From: Collimonas sp. PA-H2
Lineage (GTDB): Bacteria > Pseudomonadota > Gammaproteobacteria > Burkholderiales > Burkholderiaceae_D
Direction of reading: 5' to 3'
Assembly: GCF_002564105.1 (NCBI RefSeq)
Contig: NZ_PDBX01000001.1
Coordinates: forward strand, 1,674,001-1,738,000
Length of the DNA stretch: 64,000 nucleotides
Numbering within the stretch: the stretch's first letter is position 1; each line of letters opens with the position of its first letter. The notes under the pieces were generated by a model that was given only the letters and a program-made list of their open reading frames with translations, was not told the origin of the DNA and did not search any database. This document shows positions 48,601-59,659 of the stretch, piece after piece. The translations under genes were made by a program, and so were the position numbers.

Positions 48601-48631
48601 AAAAGAAAACGCCGCGCCTTGCGACGCGGCG
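48601..48631 (-). terminator. Terminator after ftsZ
   Basis: Stem CGCCGCG/CGCGGCG with 8-nt loop, followed on the minus strand by TTTTCTTTTTAG. It ends the division and cell-wall transcript about 110 bp beyond ftsZ. Confidence 0.85.
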
Positions 48632-48678
48632 TGGAATCCGCAGTATGCCTTGTTCCGCAAATTCATGCAGGGCCTGGT

Positions 48679-48712
48679 GGCTGATAGCGGGTATATCAAT
48701 CCGCTGTCAGCC
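48679..48712. repeat. Inverted repeat between ftsZ and its terminator
   Basis: 12-bp arms GGCTGATAGCGG and CCGCTGTCAGCC (one G-T type mismatch) around a 10-nt loop, 30 bp past the ftsZ stop. No T-run. It may stabilise the ftsZ mRNA 3' end. Confidence 0.6.
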
Positions 48713-48742
48713 ATCAAGCTCGCGCAGGAAACTAGGACTGGC

Positions 48743-49918
48743 TTAGTCAGCCTGCTTGCGTAGGAAAGCTGGGATGTCGTAGGTTTCCATGCCGTTCTTT
48801 TCCAAAGCGCGCACCGTGTCGGAAGCCGACTCGCGACGCCATACCGCCGGCGCCTTCATGCCCTCGAACGACGAACTGCCATGGCCAACCGATGGCTGGC
48901 CGTGCATCAGCGGCTCGTTGTGGGTGCCGGTACGCATCATCGGCGCCTGCACCAGCTGCACTGCCTTGCGCGAACGGCCGAGGCCGGTGGCGACCACGGT
49001 GACGCGGATATCGTCGCCCATGGTTTCGTCGTAGGCAATACCTTGGGCTATCGAAGCATCCGGCGCCGCAAATGCGCGCACGGTGGCCATGACTTCCTTG
49101 ATTTCCTTACCCTTCAGGCTGCGGCTGGCGGTGACGTTGACCAGCACGCCGCGCGCGCCGGACAGGTCGATGCCGTCCAGCAGCGGCGAAGCGACTGCCT
49201 GCTCGGCTGCCAGGCGGGCGCGATCGACGCCGGAAGCGGTGGCGGTACCCATCATCGCCTTGCCCTGTTCGCCCATGATGGTCTTGACGTCGTTGAAGTC
49301 GACGTTGATATGGCCAGGCACATTGATAATTTCAGCAATACCGGCAACGGCATTGTTGAGCACATCGTCGGCGTGCTGCAGCCATTCCATCATGCTGTCG
49401 TCTTCATAGATCTCTTCCAGCTTTTCGTTGAGAATGATGATCAGCGAATCGACGTGCTGGGACAGCGCTTCCAGGCCTTCGTCGGCGATGTCCATGCACT
49501 TCTGGCCTTCGTAAGAAAATGGCTTGGAAACCACCGCCACGGTCAGTGCGCCGAGTTCCTTGGCGATCTGCGCCACCACAGGCGCAGCGCCGGTGCCGGT
49601 GCCGCCGCCCATGCCTGCAGCGATGAACACCATGTGCGCGCCGCGCAACGCATCTTCGATGCGGCCACGCGATTCTTCCGCCAGCTGGCGGCCTACCGAC
49701 GGCTTCATTCCGGCGCCCAGACCGGTCTCGCCGATCTGGATGACGTTATGCGCCTTCGATTGCTTGAGCGCCTGTGCATCCGTGTTGGCAGCGATGAACT
49801 CCACTCCCGACACACCCTTGTTGATCATATGTTGGACCGCATTGCCGCCGGCGCCGCCGACACCGACGACTTTAATCACGGTGCCCAAAGTTGCATTGTC
49901 AAGCATATCGATTTCCAT
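48743..49918 (-). CDS. ftsZ: Cell division GTPase FtsZ
   Basis: A 391-residue tubulin homologue forming the Z ring. GTP signature GGGTGTG is at 104-110, and the T7 synergy loop is in VDFNDVKTIM. The conserved C-terminal peptide (YDIPAFLRKQAD) that binds FtsA is present. The start at 49918 (MEIDMLDNA) has GAGGAAA upstream. A 184-bp spacer separates it from ftsA, so an extra promoter is likely there. Confidence 0.98.
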   Translation of the reverse strand: MEIDMLDNATLGTVIKVVGVGGAGGNAVQHMINKGVSGVEFIAANTDAQALKQSKAHNVIQIGETGLGAGMKPSVGRQLAEESRGRIEDALRGAHMVFIAAGMGGGTGTGAAPVVAQIAKELGALTVAVVSKPFSYEGQKCMDIADEGLEALSQHVDSLIIILNEKLEEIYEDDSMMEWLQHADDVLNNAVAGIAEIINVPGHINVDFNDVKTIMGEQGKAMMGTATASGVDRARLAAEQAVASPLLDGIDLSGARGVLVNVTASRSLKGKEIKEVMATVRAFAAPDASIAQGIAYDETMGDDIRVTVVATGLGRSRKAVQLVQAPMMRTGTHNEPLMHGQPSVGHGSSSFEGMKAPAVWRRESASDTVRALEKNGMETYDIPAFLRKQAD

Positions 49919-50102
49919 GATATTTCCTCATAAAGATGCAGCATCCAGTCAATAGGCATCACGCGGTGTGAGGCCTAGCAACTGACAACTGCGTGTTGCA
50001 CAAACAACATTAAAATTAAACTTCGCCAGTAATCCGCAAGAGCAAAGTGCTGCGCCATCAAATTGCCCGGCGCCTCTTTAACTCTGTCCTGCAGAATGAA
50101 AA

Positions 50103-51335
50103 TTAAAAATTACCCAAAAACCATTCTTTCATCCGCTGCCAGATCGCCTTCGCCGATCCTTCCTGGCGGGTCACTATATAGCCACGCAGGTATTGTTTCT
50201 TCGCTTCCAGCAGCAAGCCCAGCACGGTCGAATAACGCGGACTGCGCACTACGTCCGCCAACTGGCCGCGGTAATCCGGCGTGCCCAGGCGCGCCGGCTT
50301 GAGGAAGATGTCTTCCGCCAGTTCGATCATGCCCGGCATCATGGCCGAACCGCCGGTCAGCACCACGCCGCTCGACAGCACTTCTTCGTAACCCGACTCG
50401 CGCACTACCTGATGCACCAGCGCGAACAATTCCTCCACCCGCGGTTCGATCACCGCCGCCAATGCCTGGCGCGACAAGGTGCGCGGATTGCGGTCGCCCA
50501 GGCCCGGCACTTCCAGCGTTTCGCCCGGATCGGCCAGGATCTGCTTGGCGACGCCGTAACGCAGCTTGATCTCTTCAGCTTCATTGGTCGGCGTCCGCAG
50601 CGCCATCGCAATGTCGTTGGTGATCTGGTCGCCGGCAATCGGAATCACCGCGGTATGGCGGATCGCTCCTTCGGTGAACACCGCGACGTCGGTGGTGCCG
50701 CCGCCGATATCCACCAGCACCACGCCCAGCTCTTTCTCGTCCGGCGTCAGCACCGCATCGGCCGAGGCCATCGGCTGCAGGATCAGGTCAGACACTTCCA
50801 GCCCGCAACGGCGGATGCACTTGACGATGTTCTGCACCGCGGACACGGCGCCGGTGACGATGTGCACCTTGACCTCGAGTCGGATGCCGCTCATGCCAAT
50901 TGGTTCGCGCACATCTTCCTGGCTGTCGACAATAAATTCCTGCGGTACCGTATGCAGCAGTTGCTGGTCGGTCGGTATATTGACCGCCTTGGCCGTTTCA
51001 ATAACGCGCGAGACGTCCGCTGCGCTGACTTCCTTGTCCTTGATCGCCACCATGCCGCTGGAATTGAAGCTGCGGATATGGCTGCCTGCGATGCCGGTGT
51101 AGACATTGCGGATTTTGCAGTCGGCCATCAGCTCGGCCTCTTCCAGCGCGCGCTGGATGGATTCCACGGTGGCTTCGATGTTCACCACCACGCCTTTTTT
51201 CAAACCCTTGGATTCAGCCTGGCCCAGGCCAATCACTTCATGGCGTCCATCCGACAATACCTCGGCTACCACCGCCACCACTTTCGAGGTGCCGATGTCG
51301 AGACCGACGATCAAGTTTTTTGCGTCTTTTGTCAT
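50103..51335 (-). CDS. ftsA: Cell division protein FtsA
   Basis: A 410-residue actin-like protein that tethers FtsZ to the membrane. The phosphate-binding segment VGLDIGTSKVVAVV and LVDIGGGTTDVAVF are clear, as is the C-terminal amphipathic helix (IWQRMKEWFLGNF) that inserts in the membrane. It follows ftsQ by 10 bp. Confidence 0.97.
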   Translation of the reverse strand: MTKDAKNLIVGLDIGTSKVVAVVAEVLSDGRHEVIGLGQAESKGLKKGVVVNIEATVESIQRALEEAELMADCKIRNVYTGIAGSHIRSFNSSGMVAIKDKEVSAADVSRVIETAKAVNIPTDQQLLHTVPQEFIVDSQEDVREPIGMSGIRLEVKVHIVTGAVSAVQNIVKCIRRCGLEVSDLILQPMASADAVLTPDEKELGVVLVDIGGGTTDVAVFTEGAIRHTAVIPIAGDQITNDIAMALRTPTNEAEEIKLRYGVAKQILADPGETLEVPGLGDRNPRTLSRQALAAVIEPRVEELFALVHQVVRESGYEEVLSSGVVLTGGSAMMPGMIELAEDIFLKPARLGTPDYRGQLADVVRSPRYSTVLGLLLEAKKQYLRGYIVTRQEGSAKAIWQRMKEWFLGNF

Positions 51336-51345
51336 AATGTTTCGC

Positions 51346-52113
51346 TTATTTTTTCTTGCTTCCCAATCCGCCCGTCATGCCGCTAGCCTTCAGCGCCAAG
51401 CCATTCGGATACCGCATATCTACACTCTCGATCCGGTTCTGCAAACGCGACAGCAACTGCGGATAAATCTGCACCAGCCGCGCCACCCGGTCTTTCAGCG
51501 TGGTCTTGTTCTGTTCCCGTCCCAGCTCCACCGTCATGCCGTTGTCCAGCTTGACTGTCCATGCGTAGCGGCTCGATAAAGCCACGTCCACCGGGTTCAA
51601 CTTGAGCGGCGCAAACCACTGGCGAAAATCCGCCAGGCGCGCCACTACATCCTTCTCGCTGCCGGCAGGGCCGGACAGGCGCAGCAATGCGCCGTCTTCT
51701 TCCGCCTCATCCAGGTTGGCGGTAAACAAATCGCCGCGCACAGACAGCAGGCGCCCATCGTCATCCCAAGTGGCCAGCGGCTGATGCTCTTCAACTGTCA
51801 CGATCAGCGTATTCGGCCATTCGCGCTGCACCGTCGCCTTGCGCACCCACGGCACCGATTCGAATGCCGTACGCACCGTATCCAGATTCGCCGTAAAGAA
51901 ATTACCCTTGATGCGCGGTAGTGCGGAAGCCCGCACGATCAGCGGATTCACACGCCGCAGCTCGCTCTGGCCGACGCCTTCGATGCGGATGGTCTTCAGC
52001 GTAAACATCGGACGCTGCGCCAGCCACCAGATGCCGGACGCCAGCAATGCGAGCGCTGCCAGCCCGAGCAAGGTGCCGGAGATCGCGTTCAACATTTTGA
52101 CGTCTTGCCACAT
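51346..52113 (-). CDS. ftsQ: Cell division protein FtsQ
   Basis: A 255-residue bitopic divisome protein. A short cytoplasmic N terminus, one helix (about 12-30), a POTRA domain (FTLKTIRIEGVGQSELRRVNP) and the FtsQ domain (VPWVRKATVQREWPNTLIVTVEEHQP) are seen. It recruits FtsB and FtsL in other species. The first ATG (52113) is used; ATG at codon 7 is possible. Confidence 0.94.
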   Translation of the reverse strand: MWQDVKMLNAISGTLLGLAALALLASGIWWLAQRPMFTLKTIRIEGVGQSELRRVNPLIVRASALPRIKGNFFTANLDTVRTAFESVPWVRKATVQREWPNTLIVTVEEHQPLATWDDDGRLLSVRGDLFTANLDEAEEDGALLRLSGPAGSEKDVVARLADFRQWFAPLKLNPVDVALSSRYAWTVKLDNGMTVELGREQNKTTLKDRVARLVQIYPQLLSRLQNRIESVDMRYPNGLALKASGMTGGLGSKKK

Positions 52114-52190
52114 GGTTATCGACTTTATCGCTTGGATCGTTAGGTAAATCTTTAATTAATTTCTTTCAATCTTCTTTCTCTGCAGGCCGC

Positions 52191-53195
52191 TCATACCGGC
52201 TTCCAGTCCGCGGTGGGCGCCAGGTCGAGCGCCGCCGAAGCCAGGATTTCAAGGCACAAGTCTTCATAGCTGACGCCGTTCGCCTTGGCCGCTATCGGCA
52301 CCAACGAATGGCCGGTCATCCCTGGCGAAGTATTGATCTCTAGCAGGAACGGCTCGTTATCCGCATCGCGCAGCATGAAGTCGACGCGCGCCCAGCCTTC
52401 GCAGCCGATCGCCCTGAACGCCTGCACCGCCAGCGCCTGAATGCGCTGGGTCAGCGCGGCATCCAGCGGAGCCGGACATAAATACTTGGTGTCGTCGGTA
52501 AAATACTTGTGCTGATAGTCGTAATTGCCTTCAGGCGCGCGGATCTCGACGATAGGCAGAGGGCGCGCTGTACGGCCGGCACCCAGCACCGGCACCGTCA
52601 GCTCGCGGCCGCGAATGAATTCTTCCGCCAGCACCACCTCATCGTACTTGGCGCACAAGGCAAAACCCTCGCTCATGTCGGAATAGCCGGCGACCTTGGC
52701 GATACCGATGGTCGAACCTTCATGCGGCGCCTTCAGCATCAGCGGCAGGCCCAGCACATCCGGCACCTGGCGCAACTCTTCGCGGGTCGCGCTGTGCGCA
52801 TCCAGCACCAGGAAGCGCGGTGTCGGCAAGCCAGCGCTTTGCCAGACACGCTTGGTCATCACCTTGTCCATGGCGATCGCCGATGCCATCACGCCCGGGC
52901 CGGTATATGGAATGCCCAGCTGTTCCAACGCACCTTGCAGCGTGCCGTCTTCGCCGTAGCGGCCGTGCAAGGCGATGAACACACGGTCGAATTTTTCCGC
53001 CGCCAGTTCCGCCAAGCTGCGCTCGGCCGGATCGAATAGATAGGCGTCGACGCCGCGGCTTTTCAATGCCTTCAGCACGCCGTTGCCGGACATGATGGAC
53101 ACTTCGCGCTCGGCCGAACGGCCGCCGAACAGCACGCCGACTTTTCCGAATTGATGACCTGTCTTTTTTTTGCTCATCGCATCACTCATATTCAT
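52191..53195 (-). CDS. ddlB: D-alanine--D-alanine ligase
   Basis: A 334-residue ATP-grasp enzyme making the D-Ala-D-Ala dipeptide for peptidoglycan. The N-terminal [22 protein letters not shown]-binding loop [12 protein letters not shown] and C-terminal [15 protein letters not shown] are all present. The start overlaps the murC stop (ATGA); a later in-frame ATG (MSKKKTGHQ) would trim 6 residues. Confidence 0.96.
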   Translation of the reverse strand: MNMSDAMSKKKTGHQFGKVGVLFGGRSAEREVSIMSGNGVLKALKSRGVDAYLFDPAERSLAELAAEKFDRVFIALHGRYGEDGTLQGALEQLGIPYTGPGVMASAIAMDKVMTKRVWQSAGLPTPRFLVLDAHSATREELRQVPDVLGLPLMLKAPHEGSTIGIAKVAGYSDMSEGFALCAKYDEVVLAEEFIRGRELTVPVLGAGRTARPLPIVEIRAPEGNYDYQHKYFTDDTKYLCPAPLDAALTQRIQALAVQAFRAIGCEGWARVDFMLRDADNEPFLLEINTSPGMTGHSLVPIAAKANGVSYEDLCLEILASAALDLAPTADWKPV

Positions 53196-54598
53196 TGCTC
53201 TACCAGTTGCGCCAGCTTGCCGGGTACGCCGCTAATCGATCCGGCTCCCATGGTCATCACGACGTCGCCGTCGCGGACGATATTCAAGATCGATGCCGGC
53301 ATGTCGTTGATATCTTCCACAAACACCAGCTCGCCCATGCCAGCCACCCGCAAGGCATGCGCCAGCGCGCGGCCGTCGGCAGCGACAATCGGCGCTTCAC
53401 CGGCGGCATACACTTCAGCCAGCACCAGCACGTCGACCGTCGACAGCACTTTGACAAAATCTTCAAACAGATCACGGGTGCGGGTATAGCGGTGCGGCTG
53501 GAATACCAGCACCAGCCGCCGTCCCGGATAGGCGCCGCGCGCCGCCTGGATGGTGGCCGCGGTTTCCACCGGGTGATGGCCGTAATCGTCGACCAGCGCA
53601 AATTCGCCCCTGGGCTTGCCGGCGGCATCCTGCAGCTTGATTTCACCGTAGCGGGTAAAGCGCCGGCCGACGCCGTTGAACTCGGTCAACGCCTGCTGGA
53701 TCGCGCTGTCGGCGACGCCCAGTTCACGCGCAATCGCAATCGCCGCGCAAGCGTTCTGCACATTGTGCATGCCAGGCTGGTTCAGGCTGATCGGCATCGC
53801 CGCATAGCCTTTCTGGATCACGGTGAACTGCATGTGCCCGCCGACCGCCTTGGCGTCGATCGCACGCACATCGGCTTCTTCGTGGAAGCCATAGGTGGTG
53901 ATCAGCTTGGAAATCTGCGGCATGATTTCACGCACATTGGCGTCATCCATACACAGCACGGCCACGCCGTAGAACGGCAGCCGCTGGGTAAACTCTACAA
54001 AAGCCTGCTTCAGCTTGCCGAAATCGTGATCATAGGTATCCATATGATCGGCGTCGATATTGGTGATCACCTCGATCACCGGCGACAGATTCAGGAACGA
54101 GGCATCCGATTCATCGGCTTCGGCCACGATAAAGTCGCCGGAACCGAGCTTGGCGTTGGCGCCGGCGCTGGTGAGACGGCCGCCGATCACAAAGGTTGGA
54201 TCCAGTCCGCCCTGCGCCAGCACGCTTGCCACCAGGCTGGTGGTGGTGGTCTTGCCGTGGGTGCCTGCGATGGCGATGCCGCGCTTGAGGCGCATCAGTT
54301 CCGCCAGCATGACCGCGCGCGGCACGATGGGGATATGCCTTTCGCGGGCCGCGACGACTTCTGGATTATCGGCCTGCACCGCGGTCGATGTGACGATGGC
54401 GTGGGCCTGGTCGATATGCTTGGCAGCGTGGCCGCGGCTGACCTTGGCGCCCAGTCCTGCCAGTCGGCGCGTCGCCGCATTGTCGCCGAGATCGGAACCG
54501 GAAATGGTATAGCCGAGATTCAGCAGCACCTCGGCAATGCCGCTCATGCCACTGCCGCCGATTCCTACGAAATGGATATTTTTGACTTTATGTTTCAT
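53192..54598 (-). CDS. murC: UDP-N-acetylmuramate--L-alanine ligase
   Basis: A 468-residue Mur ligase adding the first amino acid of the stem peptide. The N-terminal UDP-binding loop [17 protein letters not shown] and the ATP-binding loop [15 protein letters not shown] are clear, and the C-terminal domain is complete. It lies 7 bp after murG and overlaps ddlB by 4 bp. Confidence 0.97.
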   Translation of the reverse strand: MKHKVKNIHFVGIGGSGMSGIAEVLLNLGYTISGSDLGDNAATRRLAGLGAKVSRGHAAKHIDQAHAIVTSTAVQADNPEVVAARERHIPIVPRAVMLAELMRLKRGIAIAGTHGKTTTTSLVASVLAQGGLDPTFVIGGRLTSAGANAKLGSGDFIVAEADESDASFLNLSPVIEVITNIDADHMDTYDHDFGKLKQAFVEFTQRLPFYGVAVLCMDDANVREIMPQISKLITTYGFHEEADVRAIDAKAVGGHMQFTVIQKGYAAMPISLNQPGMHNVQNACAAIAIARELGVADSAIQQALTEFNGVGRRFTRYGEIKLQDAAGKPRGEFALVDDYGHHPVETAATIQAARGAYPGRRLVLVFQPHRYTRTRDLFEDFVKVLSTVDVLVLAEVYAAGEAPIVAADGRALAHALRVAGMGELVFVEDINDMPASILNIVRDGDVVMTMGAGSISGVPGKLAQLVEQ

Positions 54599-54605
54599 GA
54601 TGTAC

Positions 54606-55694
54606 TCACTGCGGACCTGCCAATTCTTCTAAAACCTGCGCGATTGCTTCGTTCGCATCGCGCCGGCCGTTTTCATACGCTGCCTGCGCCATCGTTTGGC
54701 AGTCCTGACGCGAGATCCGCGTCAACAACGCGGCCAGGCGCTCTTTGCTTAAATCCGTTTGCGGCAAATGAATCGCCGCCTTCTGCGTCGCCATCCAGCG
54801 CGCATTGTCGCGCTGATGCGAGGTGGTGGAAGCCACCAGCGGCACCAATACGCTGGCGATGCCTGCCGCGGTCAGTTCCGACACCGTGATCGCCCCGGCT
54901 CGGCAAATCACCAGGTCGGCATCGGCGTAGCGGCGCGGCATGTCGTCGATGAACGCCACCACTTCCGCCGTCACCCCTGCCGCCGCATAAGCGCTGCGCA
55001 AGGCCTCGATATGCTGTTTGCCCGACTGATGCGTGACGCTTGGCCGCAGCTCGGCGGGGATCAACGCTAGCGCCGCCGGCAAGCAATCATTCAAGGCCTT
55101 GGCGCCGAGACTGCCGCCCACTACCAGCAGACGCAAGGAACCGATGCGCCCGCTGTAGCGCTGCTCCGGCAAAGGCAGCGCCAGGATTTCCTTGCGCACC
55201 GGATTGCCGGTGACCAGCGCCTTGCTGGCCGCCTTGCCAAAATCGGCAGGGAAACCGAACAGCACGCGCTGCGCCAATGGTGTCAAGGTTTTGTTCGACA
55301 GCAGCAAGGCCGCGTCGGCATTCACCAGCACCAGCGGCACGCCGCGCAAACGCGCCATGGCGCCGCCCGGCACCGTCACATAGCCGCCCATGCCCAGCAC
55401 GACATCAGCCTGGCGCCGACCCAGGATGCCGAAGCAAGCCGGAAAACTCAGCAACATCCGCCAGGTGCCGCGCACGGTATGCGCCAATCCTTTGCCGCGC
55501 AAACCCGCAAACACAATCTTGTCCATCTCGATGCCATGCTGCGGCACCAGGTCGGATTCCATGCCATGCGTGGTGCCCAGCCAGCTGACTTGCCAGCCGC
55601 GCGCGCGCATGGTCTCGGCAATCGCCAGGCCCGGAAATATGTGGCCACCGGTACCCGCCGCCATGATGACGAGACGTTTTTGATGCATGCTCAT
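54606..55694 (-). CDS. murG: Lipid II-forming GlcNAc transferase MurG
   Basis: A 362-residue membrane-associated GT28 enzyme converting lipid I to lipid II. The N-terminal [16 protein letters not shown] loop, [13 protein letters not shown], and the C-terminal UDP-GlcNAc site ([21 protein letters not shown]) are present. The start overlaps the ftsW stop by 4 bp. Confidence 0.97.
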   Translation of the reverse strand: MSMHQKRLVIMAAGTGGHIFPGLAIAETMRARGWQVSWLGTTHGMESDLVPQHGIEMDKIVFAGLRGKGLAHTVRGTWRMLLSFPACFGILGRRQADVVLGMGGYVTVPGGAMARLRGVPLVLVNADAALLLSNKTLTPLAQRVLFGFPADFGKAASKALVTGNPVRKEILALPLPEQRYSGRIGSLRLLVVGGSLGAKALNDCLPAALALIPAELRPSVTHQSGKQHIEALRSAYAAAGVTAEVVAFIDDMPRRYADADLVICRAGAITVSELTAAGIASVLVPLVASTTSHQRDNARWMATQKAAIHLPQTDLSKERLAALLTRISRQDCQTMAQAAYENGRRDANEAIAQVLEELAGPQ

Positions 55695-56938
55695 GCCCGG
55701 CCTCCGCGCATCAGAACCCGGTTTTCATAATCGATGCGCAGCAGGATCGCCAGGCCGATGCAGTTGATCAGCACGCCGGAACCGCCGTAGCTCATCAGCG
55801 GCAAGGTCAAGCCCTTGGTCGGCAGCAAGCCCAGGTTGACGCCCATGTTGATGAAGGTCTGCACGCCGATCCAGATGCCGATGCCCTTGGCTGTCAGGCC
55901 GGCGAAAGTCTGTTCCATCGCGATCGCCTGGCGGCCGATTTCAAAGGAGCGTTTGATAATCCAGTAAAACAGCATCACCACCACCAGCACGCCGGCAAAC
56001 CCCAGCTCTTCGCCGATCACCGCCAGCAGGAAGTCGGTATGTGCTTCCGGCAAATAGTGCAGTTTTTCGACGCTGGCGCCGAGACCGACGCCAAACAACT
56101 CGCCGCGGCCGAAGGCAATCAGCGAGTGCGACAGCTGGTAAGCCTTGCCCAGGGCATTTTCTTCTGCCCACGGATTCAGATAAGCGAATATCCGCTCGCG
56201 GCGCCATGGCGACAGCCAGATCACCAGCGTAAACATGCCTGCCAACATAGCGCCGATGCCGCCAAACCAGATGCCGTTGATCCCGCCCAGGAACAGGATT
56301 CCCATGGCGATGCAGACGATCACGCCGAGCGCGCCCAGGTCCGGCTCCAGCATCAGCAGCAGGCCGACCAGGCCGACCGCCGCCGTCATCGGCAGGAATC
56401 CCTTGGTCAGCTTGTGCATCACTTCCTGCTTGCGCACCGTGTAGTTGGCGGCGTACAGCACGATGAACAGCTTCATCAGTTCCGAAGGCTGCAGATTGAA
56501 GACGCGGAACGACAGCCAGCGCTTGGCGCCGTTGACGCCGCGCCCCAGGCCCGGCACCAGCACCATCGCCAGCAGGATCAGAGTGACCACGAACAGATAG
56601 GGCGCCCAACGCTGCCAGGTGGCGATCGGAATGCGGAAGGTCACCAGGCCGGCCACCAGCGAGACACAGATGAAGATCGCCTGGCGCACCAGGAAATGGG
56701 CATTCGTGTAGTTCGAATACTTGGGCGAATCCGGCAAGGCGATCGAGGCCGAATACACCATCACCAGGCCGAACAGCATCAGGATGATCACCACCCACAC
56801 CAGCGGCTGGTCGTATTCCATCATTTTCGAACGCTGGACGCCAGGCTTCTGGCTGTCGAGCGCACGCGGCCGCGGCGCAGCATTGCTTGCCGGGCTGTCC
56901 GCAGGCTTGCCTGAAAATGATGGAAAAGCGAATTTCAT
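55691..56938 (-). CDS. ftsW: SEDS peptidoglycan polymerase FtsW
   Basis: A 415-residue polytopic membrane protein that polymerises septal glycan with FtsI. SEDS-typical segments include [23 protein letters not shown], and [18 protein letters not shown] near the end. The N-terminal cytoplasmic tail of about 40 residues is slightly long. It overlaps both neighbours by 4 bp. Confidence 0.96.
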   Translation of the reverse strand: MKFAFPSFSGKPADSPASNAAPRPRALDSQKPGVQRSKMMEYDQPLVWVVIILMLFGLVMVYSASIALPDSPKYSNYTNAHFLVRQAIFICVSLVAGLVTFRIPIATWQRWAPYLFVVTLILLAMVLVPGLGRGVNGAKRWLSFRVFNLQPSELMKLFIVLYAANYTVRKQEVMHKLTKGFLPMTAAVGLVGLLLMLEPDLGALGVIVCIAMGILFLGGINGIWFGGIGAMLAGMFTLVIWLSPWRRERIFAYLNPWAEENALGKAYQLSHSLIAFGRGELFGVGLGASVEKLHYLPEAHTDFLLAVIGEELGFAGVLVVVMLFYWIIKRSFEIGRQAIAMEQTFAGLTAKGIGIWIGVQTFINMGVNLGLLPTKGLTLPLMSYGGSGVLINCIGLAILLRIDYENRVLMRGGRA

Positions 56939-58476
56939 AGTCCGACCTCGCCGCGCGACAAGGCCAGTTCGCGCACGGCATCGACGAACACCTGCGCCCG
57001 GTGCGCATAGTTGCGGAACATGTCGAAACTGGCGCAGGCCGGCGACAGCAGCACGGCGTCGCCAGGATGGGCCAGTTCTGCCGCGCGGGTCACGGCTTCT
57101 TCCAGCGTCACGCAGTCGACGATTTCCAGTGCGCCAGCCGTGCTTTCCACCGCGGCGCGAATTGCCGGCGCGTCGCGGCCGATCAGCAGCAGCGCCCGGC
57201 CGTAGGCCGCCAGCGGCGCCGCCAGCGGTGCAAAATCCTGTCCTTTACCGTCGCCACCGGCGATCAGCAGCAAACGGCTAGGATTGGCGCCCGCGCCATC
57301 GCCGTCGCAACCGCGCCCCAAGCCGTTCAGCGCGGCAACCGTGGCGCCGACATTGGTGCCCTTGCTGTCGTCGTAGTATTCCACGCCGCCGATGGTGGTC
57401 ACCAGCTCCACCCGATGCGGTTCGCCATGGTATTCACGCAAGCCGTGCAACAAAGGAGCAAACGGTAAGTCGATCGCGCGGCACAGGGCCAGCGCCGCCA
57501 GCGCATTGGCGGCATTATGGCGGCCGCGGATGCGCAAGGCGTCGGCCGGCATCAGGCGCTTGACCGTCACCGGCAGCAAGGCCAGCTGTTCTTTCTTGTT
57601 GCGCCGCTTCTCGACGCGCTCTTCTTCGTCGCCGGGCACCGCGACCGACAGCCATTGCATGCCATTGTCGCTGACCAGTCCAAAGCAATCGCCTTCATGC
57701 GGTTCATCGAAACCGAAGCTGATGCTGTTGCCGTTGGCGAACTGCATCGTCAAGGGATCGTCGCGGTTCAGCACGCGCACGGTATTGGCGCTGAAGATAC
57801 GCGCCTTGTCGGCGACATAGGACGCCATGTCGCCGTGCCAATCCAGGTGATCCTGGGTGATGTTCAGAATGGTCGCAGCATCGGCGTGCAGGCCGCAGGT
57901 AGCATGCAGCTGGAAGCTGGACAGTTCCAGCACCCAGACCTGGGGCAAGGCGTCGCGCTCCAGCGCGCTGCGCAAGACATCCAGTGCAGCCGGGCTGATA
58001 TTGCCGGCAACCTGCACGGTCAAGCCGGCGCGTTCGCACAGCAGGCCGGTCAGGCTGGTGACGGTGGTCTTGCCGTTGGTGCCGGTGATGGCAATCACTT
58101 TCGGCGCATAGCCCTGGCTCTCGCGCAATGCCGCCAGGGCTTGGGCGAATACTTCGATTTCACCCCATACCGGGATGTCGCGATCAGTGGCGGCAGACAG
58201 GATGTCTTTCAGCTCGCGTGCCGGCGCCAGGCCCGGGCTGGTGACGGCAAAATCGATACCGTCCAACAGGCTGACGGCAAAGCCCGCTTCAGCATTCTCA
58301 TCGGGACCGCAAAATTCCACGTCCGGAATGGCCTGCTGCAACAGCGGCAACCTTTCGGGCGCACTGCGGGTATCCGCCACGCGCACGGTCGCACCGCAAT
58401 GTGCCAGCCACAAAGCGGATGCCAGGCCCGATTCTCCAAGCCCTAATACCAGAACATGTTTACCCGTATAGTTCAT
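56935..58476 (-). CDS. murD: UDP-MurNAc-L-alanine--D-glutamate ligase
   Basis: A 513-residue Mur ligase, longer than the roughly 440 residues of E. coli MurD because of an insertion around residues 255-310 ([18 protein letters not shown]). The N-terminal [18 protein letters not shown] loop [16 protein letters not shown] and the C-terminal [11 protein letters not shown] are intact. It is 12 bp after mraY. Confidence 0.96.
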   Translation of the reverse strand: MNYTGKHVLVLGLGESGLASALWLAHCGATVRVADTRSAPERLPLLQQAIPDVEFCGPDENAEAGFAVSLLDGIDFAVTSPGLAPARELKDILSAATDRDIPVWGEIEVFAQALAALRESQGYAPKVIAITGTNGKTTVTSLTGLLCERAGLTVQVAGNISPAALDVLRSALERDALPQVWVLELSSFQLHATCGLHADAATILNITQDHLDWHGDMASYVADKARIFSANTVRVLNRDDPLTMQFANGNSISFGFDEPHEGDCFGLVSDNGMQWLSVAVPGDEEERVEKRRNKKEQLALLPVTVKRLMPADALRIRGRHNAANALAALALCRAIDLPFAPLLHGLREYHGEPHRVELVTTIGGVEYYDDSKGTNVGATVAALNGLGRGCDGDGAGANPSRLLLIAGGDGKGQDFAPLAAPLAAYGRALLLIGRDAPAIRAAVESTAGALEIVDCVTLEEAVTRAAELAHPGDAVLLSPACASFDMFRNYAHRAQVFVDAVRELALSRGEVGL

Positions 58477-58488
58477 TTGTACTGCCCA

Positions 58489-59658
58489 CTACCTTAACTT
58501 CAGAGTTGAAAGCCCAAACAACACCAGCATCATCGAGATGATCCAGAAACGCACCACAACCTGCGTTTCCTTCCAGCCCTTTTGTTCATAGTGATGGTGC
58601 AAAGGCGCCATCAGCAGCACCCGGCGGCCGACGCCGAAGCGCTTCTTGGTGTACTTGAAATAGATTACCTGCAACATCACCGACAAAGTTTCAACCACGA
58701 AAATACCGCCCATAATGAACAGCACGATTTCCTGACGCACGATGACGGCCACCGTGCCAAGGGCGCCGCCCAGGGCCAGCGCGCCGACATCGCCCATGAA
58801 TACCTGCGCCGGATAGGCGTTGTACCAGAGGAAAGCGAGTCCGGCGCCGGCCATGGCGCCGCAGAAAATCAGCAGTTCGCCGGCGCCCGGGATATGCGGG
58901 ATCAGCAGGTATTTGGCGAAAGTGACGTTGCCGGTCAGGTAGGCGAACAATCCCAGCGCCGCACCGACCATCACGGTCGGCATGATCGCCAGGCCATCCA
59001 GGCCATCGGTCAGGTTGACGGCGTTGCTGGTGCCGACAATCACGAAATAGGTCAAGGCCATGAAACCCCACACGCCCAGCGGATAGCTGACGGTCTTGAA
59101 GAAGGGCACGATCAGGTCAGCCTTGGGCGGCAGGTCGAGGCTGAAGCCGGATTCGACCCAGGCCACGAACAAATCCCAGACCTGGGTATTGTTCGGCGCC
59201 GACACCGAGAACGCCAGGTAGATCGCGGCGACCACGCCGATCACCGATTGCCAGAAATATTTTTCGCGCGAACGCATGCCGTTCGGATCCTTGTAGACCA
59301 CCTTGCGATAGTCGTCGACCCAGCCGATGGTGCCGAAGCCGAGCGTCACGATCAACACGATCCAGACGAAACGGTTACCGAGATCGCTCCACAGCAGGGT
59401 CGAAATGCCGATCGCGATCAGGATCAGGACGCCGCCCATGGTCGGCGTGCCGGACTTGATCAGGTGCGTCTGCGGGCCGTCGGTACGCACCGCCTGGCCG
59501 ACCTTGAGGCGCGCCAGCATGCGGATCACGCCCGGTCCCGCGATCAGGCCGATCATCAGCGCCGTCAGGGTCGCGAACACCGCGCGAAACGTGATGAAGG
59601 TGAAGACGCGCAGGAAACTGAAATCCTGCTGAAAATTTTGTGCCAGCCATAGCAGCAT
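58489..59658 (-). CDS. mraY: Phospho-MurNAc-pentapeptide transferase MraY
   Basis: A 389-residue polytopic enzyme making lipid I on undecaprenyl phosphate. Asp-rich and His motifs are visible: [32 protein letters not shown] and [11 protein letters not shown]. The start at 59658 gives [21 protein letters not shown], matching the family, with GAGGGG upstream; the frame is open 30 bp more into murF. It starts 1 bp after the murF stop. Confidence 0.96.
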   Translation of the reverse strand: MLLWLAQNFQQDFSFLRVFTFITFRAVFATLTALMIGLIAGPGVIRMLARLKVGQAVRTDGPQTHLIKSGTPTMGGVLILIAIGISTLLWSDLGNRFVWIVLIVTLGFGTIGWVDDYRKVVYKDPNGMRSREKYFWQSVIGVVAAIYLAFSVSAPNNTQVWDLFVAWVESGFSLDLPPKADLIVPFFKTVSYPLGVWGFMALTYFVIVGTSNAVNLTDGLDGLAIMPTVMVGAALGLFAYLTGNVTFAKYLLIPHIPGAGELLIFCGAMAGAGLAFLWYNAYPAQVFMGDVGALALGGALGTVAVIVRQEIVLFIMGGIFVVETLSVMLQVIYFKYTKKRFGVGRRVLLMAPLHHHYEQKGWKETQVVVRFWIISMMLVLFGLSTLKLR

Positions 59659-59659
59659 G

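Noticed and set aside
53195..54889. 564-residue open frame on the plus strand opposite murC/murG
   Set aside because: Product is His/Gln/Gly-rich without domains, typical of the antisense frame of a GC-rich gene; murC on the minus strand is certain.
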